A stretch of 64,000 nt of DNA from Ferribacterium limneticum (GTDB taxonomy: Bacteria > Pseudomonadota > Gammaproteobacteria > Burkholderiales > Rhodocyclaceae), in assembly GCF_020510565.1 (NCBI RefSeq), contig NZ_CP075189.1:2712501-2776500 (forward strand), written 5' to 3'. How positions within the stretch are numbered: the stretch's first letter is position 1; each line of letters opens with the position of its first letter. The translations under genes and the position numbers were made by a program. Positions 36,605 to 45,901 of the stretch are shown piece by piece. The notes under the pieces are model-generated. The model ran no database searches. It was not told the origin of the DNA and saw nothing but the letters and a program-made list of their open reading frames with translations.

Positions 36605-37381
36605 TCAGCCGTTCGCCTTGAAGGAATTGACCAATCCCCGCGTCTCCGCAGCCAGAAGGTGTGCGTCGAGACCTACAGCGAGCATCAGCACACCCCGCTC
36701 CAAATATGCGCGAGCAAGACCCAGGTCGCGAGTCAGTATCCCGGGGGCCTTGCCGGCTGCGCTGATACGATCAACTGCCTCCCTAATCTGGCGCTGGACC
36801 TCCGGATGCCCAGGTTGCCCGAGGTAGCCAAGCGATGCCGACAGGTCGGCTGGTCCGATGAAGACGCCGTCTATACCTTCGGTTTGAACGATTTCGTCAA
36901 GATTGTCTAAACCTTGTTGGCTTTCCACCTGCACGATTACCGCTATCTGGTCATCTGCTTCGTGGAGATATTTAGGAAAATGCCCCCAGCGCGCTGCACG
37001 CGCTCCACCAATTCCCCGACTCCCGGAGGGAGGGTAGCGACAAGCTTTTACGATCGATGCAGCTTCGTCCGCGCTCTCAACCATTGGCACCAGCAAGGTT
37101 TGAACCCCGAGGTCGAGATACTGCTTGATCAATATGGGATCGGACGACGGAACTCGGGCGATCGCATGAGTTTCCGGGTAGCCGGCAATCGAACGCAATT
37201 GATCAAGTACGCTTTGTAGCGAATGAGGAACGTGTTCCCCATCAATCAGCAACCAGTCGAATCCTGCGCTTGCACAAATCTCTGCACTGGTCGAGTCACC
37301 AAGGGTCAGCCAAAAGCCGATTTGTGCGCGCTTTTCCCTTAAGGCTTGTTTAAAACTATTCACAGGTGTGGTGGTGTTCAT
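36605..37381 (-). CDS. HpcH/HpaI-type aldolase
   Basis: The 258-residue class II aldolase contains AGFDWLLIDGEHVPHSLQSV, the metal-binding GIDGVFIGPADLSASLGYL and the RYPPSGSRGIGG loop, as in HpaI. The HpaI family cleaves 4-hydroxy-2-oxo-dicarboxylates to pyruvate and an omega-semialdehyde (succinate semialdehyde for HpaI itself). With the HpaH-like hydratase and C-C hydrolase immediately upstream (three bases and about ten bases gaps), it should be the last step of a meta-cleavage route for a substrate that carries a second carboxyl. Confidence 0.92.
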   Translation of the reverse strand: MNTTTPVNSFKQALREKRAQIGFWLTLGDSTSAEICASAGFDWLLIDGEHVPHSLQSVLDQLRSIAGYPETHAIARVPSSDPILIKQYLDLGVQTLLVPMVESADEAASIVKACRYPPSGSRGIGGARAARWGHFPKYLHEADDQIAVIVQVESQQGLDNLDEIVQTEGIDGVFIGPADLSASLGYLGQPGHPEVQRQIREAVDRISAAGKAPGILTRDLGLARAYLERGVLMLAVGLDAHLLAAETRGLVNSFKANG

Positions 37382-37384
37382 AAT

Positions 37385-38188
37385 TTATTCAAAACGAATG
37401 TTTATTGAGCCAAGCGGTCCGTAATCAGCGGCGAACTGATCGCCATGACTTGCTGGAACGATCCGCGTGAACGAGCCGGCGAGCACGATGTCTCCTGCTG
37501 CCAGGGATTCATCCCATTTGCTAAGCTGACGCGCAAGCCAGGCGATCCCATTGGCAGGATGATTAAGAACCCCCGCCGCCAGGCCGGTTTCCTCAATCAC
37601 ACCATTCTTGTAGAGCAGTCCACCGATCCAACGCAGATCCATTGCATCTGGACGAATTGGTCTCGCGCCCATGACAATTCCACCGTTTGCAGCATTGTCA
37701 GCGATCGTATCGAGGATGCGCCTCTGTGCCCCGGTACCCGGATCGATACGCTGTATCCGCGCATCAATGATCTCAAGAGCTGGAACCACCCAATCGGTCG
37801 CGTCCAACACATCAAAAATTGTCACATTCGGCCCGCGCAGTTCGCGCTTTAGAATAAATGCCAACTCGACCTCTACCCATGGCTGAATGAAGCGATCAGC
37901 TGCAATTGCACTGCCCTCGGGTATCAGCATGTGGTCAAGTAATAAGCCGTAATCAGGCTCAGTCATGTTCGCCACTTGTTGCATGGCACGCGACGTCATC
38001 CCGATCTTCCTGCCGATGGGCCTAGCCCCTTCTGCCAGTTTGATACGCATCCACTCGCGCTGAATCCGATAGCTATCCTCGAATTGGATTTCAGGATATC
38101 GCAGCGACAACTGCGATATCTGAACCCGAGTGCGTTCTGCTTCATGCAATTCGGCAGCAAGCTGTCGGATAGTGACGTCGTCTAGCAT
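37385..38188 (-). CDS. HpaH-like 2-oxo-4-ene-dioate hydratase
   Basis: The 267-residue protein is close to HpaH throughout: EDSYRIQREWMRIKLAEGAR, GRKIGMTSRAMQ, EPDYGLLLDHMLIPEG, VEVELAFILKRELRGPNVT and ALEIIDARI. It ends in YGPLGSINIRF, the HpaH-type tail. HpaH hydrates 2-oxohept-4-ene-1,7-dioate; the MhpD and BphH relatives use the monocarboxylic homologue. The match to HpaH suggests a diacid substrate. GGACTCCACC precedes the ATG; it lies ten bases after the hydrolase gene. Confidence 0.92.
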   Translation of the reverse strand: MLDDVTIRQLAAELHEAERTRVQISQLSLRYPEIQFEDSYRIQREWMRIKLAEGARPIGRKIGMTSRAMQQVANMTEPDYGLLLDHMLIPEGSAIAADRFIQPWVEVELAFILKRELRGPNVTIFDVLDATDWVVPALEIIDARIQRIDPGTGAQRRILDTIADNAANGGIVMGARPIRPDAMDLRWIGGLLYKNGVIEETGLAAGVLNHPANGIAWLARQLSKWDESLAAGDIVLAGSFTRIVPASHGDQFAADYGPLGSINIRFE

Positions 38189-38198
38189 GGTGGAGTCC

Positions 38199-39047
38199 TC
38201 AATCTTTTAAAAAGTGCATCCGAATCAGGGGCAACATCGCATCCCAACGTTGAATCTGGGCCCAGTGACCGCATCGATCCAGAACGTGGAGTTCTGCACG
38301 CTTGAGGTGCTGTAACAGATACAGGCTGGCCTCCAGCGGCACGATGCGATCATGGCGACCATGTACCAGCGCCACTTCATGGGGAATTCGGGACAATGAT
38401 GTTGGGGACATCACAAGCGCATCCATGCCCGTCTTCATAGACTCAAACATGACTTCCTGGACGCGACGCACCTCAGGATCGACGGCGATACGGAATCGTT
38501 CTTCGATAATCTGCTCGAGGTTGGGCAAAGCCTGTGGATCGTAGACAAAGCTGGTAATGATTTCGCGATAACGGGCCAGCCGCGGATCGGCGTAAAAGGA
38601 AAGCAGCCGTGCCATTTCCGGGGTACGGCTCATCTGGGCACCAGCAGGGCCCATCATCATCGCTTTCTCGAATCTCTCGGGGGCCTCAACCAGGAGCTGC
38701 AACGTGACAGCGCCGCCCATCGAGTTGCCGAGGATGTTTGCCTTTTGAATCCCCAGATGGTCCATCAGACCAAATACTTGCTCTACGCGCATTCCCATCC
38801 AGGTCACGCTATGCGGCGGAAGGGGATCCGGAACGTCGCTCTTGCCGAAGCCAATCATGTCTGGCGCAATGACGTAAAAGTCCTTTGCGAGTTCAGGAAA
38901 ACAGTGCCGCCAATTGGACGAAGCACTGGCGCCTGGGCCGGCACCATGCATCAGGATCAACGGGGGATTCTTTGGATCGCCTGCCATCATCACGTGACTA
39001 GTGAACTGCCCAGATGGAATGCGTTCTTCGATTAGTTTGTAGGTCAT
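38199..39047 (-). CDS. Alpha/beta hydrolase, meta-cleavage product C-C hydrolase
   Basis: The 282-residue protein has the MCP-hydrolase pattern: oxyanion HGAGPGASASSNW, nucleophile S109 in ILGNSMGGAV, Asp near 233 in VHGRHDRIVP and His near 261 in LDRCGHWAQ. Enzymes of this group (BphD, CmtE, ThnD, HsaD) break the C5-C6 bond of 2-hydroxy-6-oxo-dienoates. It starts the three-gene hydrolase-hydratase-aldolase run; GGAG lies just upstream. For a fused-ring substrate the hydrolysis would open the second ring, leaving a linear diacid that suits the HpaH/HpaI-type enzymes behind it. Confidence 0.92.
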   Translation of the reverse strand: MTYKLIEERIPSGQFTSHVMMAGDPKNPPLILMHGAGPGASASSNWRHCFPELAKDFYVIAPDMIGFGKSDVPDPLPPHSVTWMGMRVEQVFGLMDHLGIQKANILGNSMGGAVTLQLLVEAPERFEKAMMMGPAGAQMSRTPEMARLLSFYADPRLARYREIITSFVYDPQALPNLEQIIEERFRIAVDPEVRRVQEVMFESMKTGMDALVMSPTSLSRIPHEVALVHGRHDRIVPLEASLYLLQHLKRAELHVLDRCGHWAQIQRWDAMLPLIRMHFLKD

Positions 39048-39094
39048 TGACTTGCTCCTATTTGAGGACTAAGTTGGTTCGAATTCTGAAATGG

Positions 39095-39112
39095 AACCCG
39101 ACATGTTCGGTT
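39095..39112. promoter_or_regulatory. Imperfect palindrome upstream of the hydrolase operon
   Basis: AACCCGACATGTTCGGTT is self-complementary at 14 of 18 positions and is followed by an A/T-rich stretch. It lies about 50-65 bases upstream of the hydrolase start in a 156-base gap, so it is a candidate operator. Nothing in the sequence says which regulator uses it. Confidence 0.35.
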
Positions 39113-39203
39113 AAAAATTATGTTTTCTTGACTTGCATCAGCCGGCTGATTAAGGCTTGAAAAATCAGCGCATAACGCTAGAGCGCGAGTTGTATTGGCT
39201 TAT

Positions 39204-40445
39204 TCAAATTGCCCCCACAGACTTTAGTCTCGCAATCTCTGCATCACTTAACTCCAAGATGTCATGAAGTACATCTTGGGTCGCCTCACCGAGCGGTGGC
39301 GGCGGATACCTCACAGGCATCCTGACTCCATCCAGGCGGTAAGGTGGAGCCATGACGGAAACTGTGCCGGCCTCCTGATGGGGAAAGTCGACAACCAACC
39401 CCCCCTGTTCCGTTCGTTCCGAAGTCAGTGCGTCGTACAATCCGACGACTTCGCCACAAGGAATGCCAACAGCTGCGAGGTTCTGAAGGAGTGCCCTGCA
39501 GGTGCGCAAGGAAAGCTCTCTCTGAATTTCCGACAGGAGAATCGAACGGTTTTCTGTACGTTTCAAGTTAGTCTTGAAGCGATCATCCTCTGCTAGGTCA
39601 GGACGATTGATCACATCGCGGCAAAAACGCTCGAATTGGCTGTTATTGCCTACCGTAATAACAAGCCGCCCGTCTTTTGCATCAAAAACGCCATAAGGGA
39701 CAATCGAGGGGTGTGCATTGCCATATTTCGGCGGATCTTTTTGCATCAATAATGCTTCAAGACCATAATATGAACTGATCATCAGCCCACAGTCATAGAG
39801 CGCCATCGAGATATGGCGCCCGCGACCGGTTATTTGACGCTGAAAGAGCGCAGCAAGAACTGCTTGTGCCGAATACATCCCAGTCATCAAATCGACTGCT
39901 GCAATCCCGAATTTAAGGGGGGGCTGATGAGGCTCGCCATTAATGTGCATGAGCCCTGTCTCGCCCTGAACCACAAGGTCATAGCCCGGCCTCGAGGCTT
40001 CTGGCCCTGTGCTGTCATAGCCCGTTATGGAGCAATAGACTATCTCGGGATTAACCTCCTTCACTTGGTCGTATCCGAGACCAAATTTCTCAATTCCACC
40101 ATGCTTGAAGTTGTGAATGATCACATCTGATTTTCGTACCAAATCAAGCGCAATTTTCTGAGCATCCGCGTTTTGCAAGTCCAACGTAACGGAACGCTTG
40201 TTCCTGTTCATGCTGTTGAAATATGCAGTTTGGGTTGAGCCAACCTTTATTCCCCAGTCCCGAGTATCATCTCCCCGCCCGGGGTGTTCGAGTTTGATTA
40301 CCTCAGCCCCAAGGTCACCTAGGACCATGGCGCAACATGGTCCGGCCAGAACTCTGGACATATCGAGTACCCGTATGCCCTTTAACGGCGGACCGTCGTT
40401 GCATATGCCCATCGAATTACCCGAAGCTGTGCTTGTTTCTGACAT
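39204..40445 (-). CDS. CaiB/BaiF family (family III) CoA-transferase
   Basis: The 413-residue protein begins its conserved part GIRVLDMSRVLAGPCCAMVL, then DLGAEVIKLEHPGRGDDTR, and has the active-site Asp in SRPGYDLVVQGETGLM. Family III enzymes move CoA between carboxylates. Members encoded beside glutaryl-CoA dehydrogenase act on glutarate or other dicarboxylates, using succinyl-CoA. Here the proximity to GcdH, an acyl-CoA dehydrogenase and the semialdehyde route supports activation of the C5-C7 dicarboxylate made in the lower pathway. Confidence 0.9.
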   Translation of the reverse strand: MSETSTASGNSMGICNDGPPLKGIRVLDMSRVLAGPCCAMVLGDLGAEVIKLEHPGRGDDTRDWGIKVGSTQTAYFNSMNRNKRSVTLDLQNADAQKIALDLVRKSDVIIHNFKHGGIEKFGLGYDQVKEVNPEIVYCSITGYDSTGPEASRPGYDLVVQGETGLMHINGEPHQPPLKFGIAAVDLMTGMYSAQAVLAALFQRQITGRGRHISMALYDCGLMISSYYGLEALLMQKDPPKYGNAHPSIVPYGVFDAKDGRLVITVGNNSQFERFCRDVINRPDLAEDDRFKTNLKRTENRSILLSEIQRELSLRTCRALLQNLAAVGIPCGEVVGLYDALTSERTEQGGLVVDFPHQEAGTVSVMAPPYRLDGVRMPVRYPPPPLGEATQDVLHDILELSDAEIARLKSVGAI

Positions 40446-40587
40446 TCCAACAACCCATGGTTAGTAAATTAGATTGATACATGGCTGCGCAGTCCCCAAA
40501 CTGGTTTCTGCGTTACCTGCTTCCTTGTTCCTCAAGTCGGTAAAAAACCCTAGTCGTGTGCTGCCTCGTCGGGCTTTCAACCTTTCA

Positions 40588-41748
40588 CTACTCTTGAGCC
40601 ATCAGCGCGCGCCCAATAATGAGCTGCTGAATCTGCGTGGTACCTTCGTATAAACGGAGCAAGCGGACGTCCCGGTAAAATCGTTCGACCTTGTATTCGT
40701 TGATGTAACCGGCACCTCCGTGGACTTGTACGCCACGGTCCGCAACACGACCGACCATCTCGGTACAGAACAGCTTTGTACTAGATGCCCGCATGCTGAC
40801 GTCCTGATCACTCACTCCAGCAGGTTTTGCGTCGTAACGGCGTGCGCAGTCTTGGACCATCGACCAACCGGCATACATCTCTGCGAAAGAATCCGCAAAC
40901 ATGGCCTGAACTAGTTGGAAGTCTCCGATTCGGGATCCAAACTGTTTTCGCTCCCGGGCGTAAGCCAAAGACTCATCAAGGATGCGCTTCGCCATTCCGC
41001 AGGCTACGGCCGAAATATGCAGACGACCACGGTCTAAAACCTTCATTGCGGTCTTGAACCCCTGTCCGGGTACGCCACCAATGATGTTGGCGACTGGCAC
41101 CCGGGCATTGTTAAGGATTACGTCACAGGTTTTGGTGCCGCGCTGCCCCATCTTCTTGTCCGGCTTACCTAGCTCAAGGCCGGGCGTATTCGCGGGAACA
41201 ATAAAGGCAGATATTCCCTTCGCTCCCGGCCCATCAGTCCGAGCCATCAGCGTGAATGCCCCTGCCCGCGGTGCATTCGTGATGAAACGCTTGGTTCCGT
41301 TCAGTACATAATGATCACCATCCAGTTCGCCCCTGGTCTTGAGGGCTGCTGAATCGGATCCGGCCTCGGGCTCCGTTAGTGCGAACGACATAACCAGTTC
41401 GCCGCTGGCTACCTTGGGGAGATAGACGCGTTTTTGTTCTTCCGTTCCATCCATCAGGATACCCTGCGAACCAATCCCGACGTTGGTACCAAAAGCCGAC
41501 CTAAAAGCAAGCGAGGTTTGCCCTAGTTCGAAAGCAACCAGGCACTCCTGAATCATCGACAGCCCGATGCCGCCGTATTGCTCCGGGATGGATAGACCAT
41601 ACAAACCCATCTCTTTTAAGTCTTCAATAATGTCTGCAGGAACTTCGTCATTTTCCTCGACATCGTTTTCTGCTGGAACCAAGCGCTCACGGACGAAACG
41701 CTGAATGGTTTCGAGGAGCAGGTCAAAAGATTCAGAATCGACACTCAT
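40588..41748 (-). CDS. Acyl-CoA dehydrogenase
   Basis: The 386-residue FAD enzyme has MSFALTEPEAGSDSAALKT, RFITNAPRAGAFTLMART, the RKQFGSRIGDFQLVQAM region and the end LYEGTTQIQQLIIGRAL. The catalytic Glu of most family members is expected at EGTTQIQ. It should form a 2-enoyl-CoA from a C6-C10 dicarboxylyl- or acyl-CoA, with ETF as acceptor. It is one gene downstream of the GcdH gene (61-base gap) on the same strand. Confidence 0.93.
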   Translation of the reverse strand: MSVDSESFDLLLETIQRFVRERLVPAENDVEENDEVPADIIEDLKEMGLYGLSIPEQYGGIGLSMIQECLVAFELGQTSLAFRSAFGTNVGIGSQGILMDGTEEQKRVYLPKVASGELVMSFALTEPEAGSDSAALKTRGELDGDHYVLNGTKRFITNAPRAGAFTLMARTDGPGAKGISAFIVPANTPGLELGKPDKKMGQRGTKTCDVILNNARVPVANIIGGVPGQGFKTAMKVLDRGRLHISAVACGMAKRILDESLAYARERKQFGSRIGDFQLVQAMFADSFAEMYAGWSMVQDCARRYDAKPAGVSDQDVSMRASSTKLFCTEMVGRVADRGVQVHGGAGYINEYKVERFYRDVRLLRLYEGTTQIQQLIIGRALMAQE

Positions 41749-41808
41749 GATAATTTCGCTCTATATAGTTGGAGATAACGTTAGGGCAGAATTCCTATGA
41801 CCACTAAC

Positions 41809-42999
41809 TCAACTGAAAGCCTGAAGCCCGGTGATAGCGCGACCAAGGATCAAAGCGTGGATATCGTGGGTACCTTCATAGGTGTTAACAACTTCAAGAT
41901 TCACCAAATGACGCGCAACACAAAATTCATCGGAAATGCCGTTTCCACCCAACATATCTCGCGCCACACGAGCGATCTCAAGCGCCTTGCCGCAGGAGTT
42001 TCGCTTCACGATCGAAGTTAGCTCTACGGGGGCATTTCCCTCTTCTTTCATACGACCGATACGCAAGCAGGTCTGTAACCCTAGGGAAATTTCGGTCAAC
42101 ATGTCAGCCAATTTCTTTTGCACCAACTGGTTGGCGGCCAGGGGACGTCCAAACTGCTTTCGATCCAGCGTGTATTGCCGTGCCGTTTCATAGCAGGCTT
42201 CCGCCGCACCAAGCGCCCCCCATGCAATGCCATAACGTGCGGAGTTAAGACAAGTGAAGGGTCCCCGAAGGCCACGAACGTTGGGAAAGGCGTTCTCTTC
42301 TGGCACGAAAACTTCGTCCATCACAATTTCGCCTGTAATGGAGGCGCGCAATCCGACTTTCCCGTGAATCGCGGGTGCTGACAGCCCCTTCCATCCCTTT
42401 TCCAGAATGAAGCCACGGATATCGCCAGCATCGTCCTTGGCCCACACGACGAATACGTCGGCAATCGGACTATTGGTGATCCACATTTTCGAACCGGACA
42501 ATTTGTAGCCGCCATCAACCTTTTTTGCCCTAGTGATCATTCCCCCCGGATCGGAACCGTGATTGGGCTCGGTGAGGCCGAAGCAACCCACCCACTCTCC
42601 CGTGGCCAGCCTTGGCAGATACTTCTGCTTCTGGCCTTCTGTTCCAAATTCGTTGATCGGCACCATAACGAGCGAGCTCTGCACGCTCATCATCGAGCGA
42701 TATCCGGAGTCCACGCGCTCGACTTCGCGTGCAATGAGCCCGTAAGAAACGTAATTCATGCCCGCGCCACCATATTCTTCGGGAATGGTTACACCTAGAA
42801 GCCCTAGATCCCCCATTTCTGTAAAGATGGCGCGATCCGTCTTTTCATGGCGAAAGGCCTCTTGCACGCGTGGCTGCAGCCGGTCCTGGCTATATCCACG
42901 GGCTGTATCCCGCACCATTCTTTCGGTCTCGGTCAACTGACCATCGAGTTGCAGCGGATCATCCCAAGAAAATGCAGTCTGTTGTTTTACCGTAGTCAT
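41809..42999 (-). CDS. gcdH: Glutaryl-CoA dehydrogenase (decarboxylating)
   Basis: The 396-residue protein matches GcdH over its length: [77 protein letters not shown] and [20 protein letters not shown] with the catalytic Glu. It oxidises and decarboxylates glutaryl-CoA to crotonyl-CoA with ETF as electron acceptor. Its presence strongly suggests that the pathway runs through an odd-numbered dicarboxylate such as pimelate or glutarate. GGAG lies before the ATG. The ferredoxin gene is 210 bases upstream. Confidence 0.96.
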   Translation of the reverse strand: MTTVKQQTAFSWDDPLQLDGQLTETERMVRDTARGYSQDRLQPRVQEAFRHEKTDRAIFTEMGDLGLLGVTIPEEYGGAGMNYVSYGLIAREVERVDSGYRSMMSVQSSLVMVPINEFGTEGQKQKYLPRLATGEWVGCFGLTEPNHGSDPGGMITRAKKVDGGYKLSGSKMWITNSPIADVFVVWAKDDAGDIRGFILEKGWKGLSAPAIHGKVGLRASITGEIVMDEVFVPEENAFPNVRGLRGPFTCLNSARYGIAWGALGAAEACYETARQYTLDRKQFGRPLAANQLVQKKLADMLTEISLGLQTCLRIGRMKEEGNAPVELTSIVKRNSCGKALEIARVARDMLGGNGISDEFCVARHLVNLEVVNTYEGTHDIHALILGRAITGLQAFS

Positions 43000-43210
43000 A
43001 TTAAATTTATCTCCATTACGCTTTGAGCCAGTGAGTCCCGCCTAAAATCTCATGCGACCACTGCGCCCGCTTGAATTAAAAAATCGAATTGCCATATTTA
43101 CCAAGGTCATCGTTCAATACGTTGCACCATGGACGCATACGAATACTCCTTGCCCAACATTGAGCGAGATTCCTGCCGTTTCGGGAGATGCCGCGCAGCA
43201 GTCAGCGAAC

Positions 43211-43549
43211 TCAGCAAGTTTCCCCGCAAGAGATTTCCGAAAACTCAGCCCAAACCTTCTGATCGCGAATGCAAACGGGATAGATTCGCAGCGGCTTTGA
43301 ACAGGGAGCTGACATAACAGCTCCTGTGCGGACATCAAAACACCCCAAGTGCAGCCCGCACTCGACTACACATCCATCAAGAGCCCCGGTATCGGCAAGT
43401 GATGCATCGCCATGCGTGCACTTGTCATCTGTTGCGTAAACCTCTCCATCCACTAGGTAAACAGCGAGGGAACTGCCATCCTCAAGATTGACTTTCTTGA
43501 TCTCGCCCTCTTCCAGATCGTCCAATGCACATAATAGTTTCTGAGTCAT
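43211..43549 (-). CDS. Rieske-type ferredoxin of the dioxygenase
   Basis: The 112-residue protein has the Rieske [2Fe-2S] motif: CTHG (C-x-H) and CGLHLGCF (C-x2-H), separated by 17 residues, in a small biphenyl-dioxygenase-type ferredoxin. It should pass electrons from the reductase encoded just upstream to the oxygenase alpha subunit. The ATG at 43549 is preferred to the GTG at 43564. The sequence has extra cysteines near the end (SAPCSKPL, SCGETC) that are not ligands in this family. Confidence 0.9.
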   Translation of the reverse strand: MTQKLLCALDDLEEGEIKKVNLEDGSSLAVYLVDGEVYATDDKCTHGDASLADTGALDGCVVECGLHLGCFDVRTGAVMSAPCSKPLRIYPVCIRDQKVWAEFSEISCGETC

Positions 43550-43582
43550 GTTAGCTATCTTCACTTTTTAATGATGTTTGAT

Positions 43583-44800
43583 TCATTGCAGCAGGGCCTT
43601 TAGCCGCATCTTCAAATTGCACCCAGGATCAGAAATCTCATCCGGATCGAGACTGGCTTGCATGCCAATAACCTTCCGCAGGAGCTGGAACTCTCGGGGT
43701 GAATTGACACTCGCCACCCCCACCAGACGCCCTGACTCCCACTGCAGGACTGAGTACGACTCAACTGCCAGGTCCCCTCGAATGGTCTGTAGCTCGGCTC
43801 GGACAGAACCCGCACCCTGAACGTACATGCCCCCCTGGTCGGACCAGAACCATGGGGTTCCAACAAATGGGGCGGCACCTTCTGGATCCATCAATATCTT
43901 CGCCAGCGCAACAGCCTGATCACGGGCACTCGACCATGTCTCGTTACGCTCATATAGCCCCGTTGCAGCACTGCGCTGCCTGGCAACATCGCCAACAGCG
44001 AATACGGATGGAACATTTGTGCGAAACCATTCATCAACGAGAATTCCATCTTCGGTAGCGATTCCGGCACGGTGCGCCAATTCGTCATTGGCCCTTACGC
44101 CAATGCCCACCACCGTCATGTCTGCTGTTATCTCTGTTCCATCCACGAGGTACACAGTTCCGCTCTCACCAATGCGGGCAATTGGACTTTTCAAGCGGAC
44201 TTCAACGCCCCTCTGAGTATGAAAACGATATAGGTGCTCGCCGACAACGGTTGGAATACTTCGCGCCATCAGTACATCTGCAGCGTCGATGACTGTTGTC
44301 TTAAGATCTTGGTTTCTCGCATAAGCGGCTAGCTCCAGGCCAATCGGCCCACCACCAACCAACAAAATACTGGAGGCACGACAAACAGATTCACGAATCC
44401 ACCTAGCATCTGCCAGCGTTCGTAACATGTGAATTCGCCCGGCCGCCGACGAGGGCTCAACTGAACGGGGAACAGTACCGGTCGCAAAGATGATCCTCTC
44501 CCACATCAGCGAGCGCCCATTAGCAGTGCGAACGACGCGTTGTCCGGTATCCACCTCCACCGCTGGATCCCCGAGCCAAAACTCGACTTGGCTCTGTGGC
44601 AGTTCTGAGAAATGCAGCGCAGACTCATCCCCGTTCAGTAGGAATTCTTTAGACAGCGGGGGCCTGTCGTACGGCGCATCTGGCTCTTCGCCGATTACCA
44701 CGATTCGCTGCTGGCTTCCCGCGCGAATAAGTTCGGCAGCTACCGTATACCCAGCTATCCCTGCACCCAGAACAACGATGTCACTGAAATCACTAGACAT
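43583..44800 (-). CDS. FAD-dependent ferredoxin reductase of the dioxygenase
   Basis: The 405-residue flavoprotein has the two dinucleotide sites, IVVLGAGIAGYTVAAELIRAG for FAD and SILLVGGGPIGLELAAYARN for NAD(P)H, and a TNVPSVFAVGDVARQ segment. It belongs to the glutathione-reductase-like reductases of three-component dioxygenases (BphA4, TodA type) and should donate electrons from NADH to the ferredoxin encoded 34 bases downstream. The ATG at 44800 follows GGAGAGG. The family is usually about 400 residues, as here. Confidence 0.92.
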   Translation of the reverse strand: MSSDFSDIVVLGAGIAGYTVAAELIRAGSQQRIVVIGEEPDAPYDRPPLSKEFLLNGDESALHFSELPQSQVEFWLGDPAVEVDTGQRVVRTANGRSLMWERIIFATGTVPRSVEPSSAAGRIHMLRTLADARWIRESVCRASSILLVGGGPIGLELAAYARNQDLKTTVIDAADVLMARSIPTVVGEHLYRFHTQRGVEVRLKSPIARIGESGTVYLVDGTEITADMTVVGIGVRANDELAHRAGIATEDGILVDEWFRTNVPSVFAVGDVARQRSAATGLYERNETWSSARDQAVALAKILMDPEGAAPFVGTPWFWSDQGGMYVQGAGSVRAELQTIRGDLAVESYSVLQWESGRLVGVASVNSPREFQLLRKVIGMQASLDPDEISDPGCNLKMRLKALLQ

Positions 44801-44929
44801 ATTGCCTCTCCACAAACCACAGCTGCGAATAACCAACCATGGCGGTCATAGCATTCCTTCGCCGAAAAGAAGTGGCCTACAGCAAATAGAACAACCAAGT
44901 TCGTTCCACATAAGCAACCCCTAGGGCTA

Positions 44930-45901
44930 TCAGTTAAATCCGGCGCCCGAAACAAGCCGGGCAGCCATCCTCATACCTGCCGCCATACTTGAACTATCAG
45001 CAGTTCCTTTCCCGGCTATGTCATATGCAGTTCCATGGGGAATTGCAATTTCCACATGACTCAAGCCAACGTAGATGGTGCAAGCACCTGAGAATGCGGC
45101 AGTCTTCAACGCAATCTGACCTTGGTCGTGATACATCGCCACGACGGCATCGAAGTCTCCGGCAAAAGCCTTTCTAAAGACCGAGTCAGGGGAAATTGGC
45201 CCAATTACTCCAACTCCTTGTCCTGATAACGCTTGAACTGCCGGGGCGATCTGTGTTGCATCCTCTTCGAACATTGCATGCGGATTCAATCCTGCAACTG
45301 CAATCCTGGGCCTTTCGACCCCCCACTTTCTCAACGCTTCGTCTAGCACACTTACCGCTGCCATCACCGACGCACTCGACACCGTCGCTGCGACATCGCG
45401 AATGGGAATATGCTCCGTAAGAGGCATCACTCGCAGGTTGCCACTTACACGAAGCATGTACGTACCCTCCGGCTGGAGTTGATCAATATGCTGAATCAAG
45501 CCAGATAGTTTCAATGCCTCACTGTTGACTGGCCCAAGGACCAGCCCATCAATGAGTCCTCGGCTACCAAGATCGTGACCACAACTGAGCCATTCAAGGG
45601 CAGCCCTAGCCGCACTCGCAGACGCCTCACCAATGAGATATTCAATAGCCGCCCCACCTCGAGGATCGAGGACGCCAATGAAATTCTGGCGAACACCATC
45701 CCGCGGCGCCGAAACCCGACGAAACGGAACATGACAACCGCAAATCTCTGCTGCTGTCTGAATAACCTGAATATCGCCAATAAGAAGGACATCAAACACC
45801 CCCTCCCCATGGATTCCTTGCGCAGCCTTAACGCACACTTCCGGGCCAATTCCAGCCGGATCTCCAATGGTGGCAGCAATAAGGGGACGATTTTTTAACA
45901 T
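44930..45901 (-). CDS. PdxA-family dehydrogenase (PdxA2/TphB-like)
   Basis: The 323-residue protein begins PLIAATIGDPAGIGPEV and retains the three metal-binding histidines of PdxA, in MPLTEHIPIRDV, GLNPHAMFEED and AMYHDQGQIALK. PdxA itself makes vitamin B6, but paralogues such as TphB oxidise and decarboxylate the cis-diol of terephthalate. In a cluster with a Rieske dioxygenase, its ferredoxin and reductase, and without a short-chain dehydrogenase, this is the best candidate for the cis-dihydrodiol dehydrogenase. It precedes the reductase by 130 bases. Confidence 0.85.
   Translation of the reverse strand: MLKNRPLIAATIGDPAGIGPEVCVKAAQGIHGEGVFDVLLIGDIQVIQTAAEICGCHVPFRRVSAPRDGVRQNFIGVLDPRGGAAIEYLIGEASASAARAALEWLSCGHDLGSRGLIDGLVLGPVNSEALKLSGLIQHIDQLQPEGTYMLRVSGNLRVMPLTEHIPIRDVAATVSSASVMAAVSVLDEALRKWGVERPRIAVAGLNPHAMFEEDATQIAPAVQALSGQGVGVIGPISPDSVFRKAFAGDFDAVVAMYHDQGQIALKTAAFSGACTIYVGLSHVEIAIPHGTAYDIAGKGTADSSSMAAGMRMAARLVSGAGFN

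Noticed and set aside
36605..38188. Calling the hydratase and aldolase hpaH and hpaI of homoprotocatechuate degradation
   Set aside because: The family match is clear, but HpaD, HpaE and HpaF partners are absent and a C-C hydrolase is present instead, so the physiological substrate is probably different.
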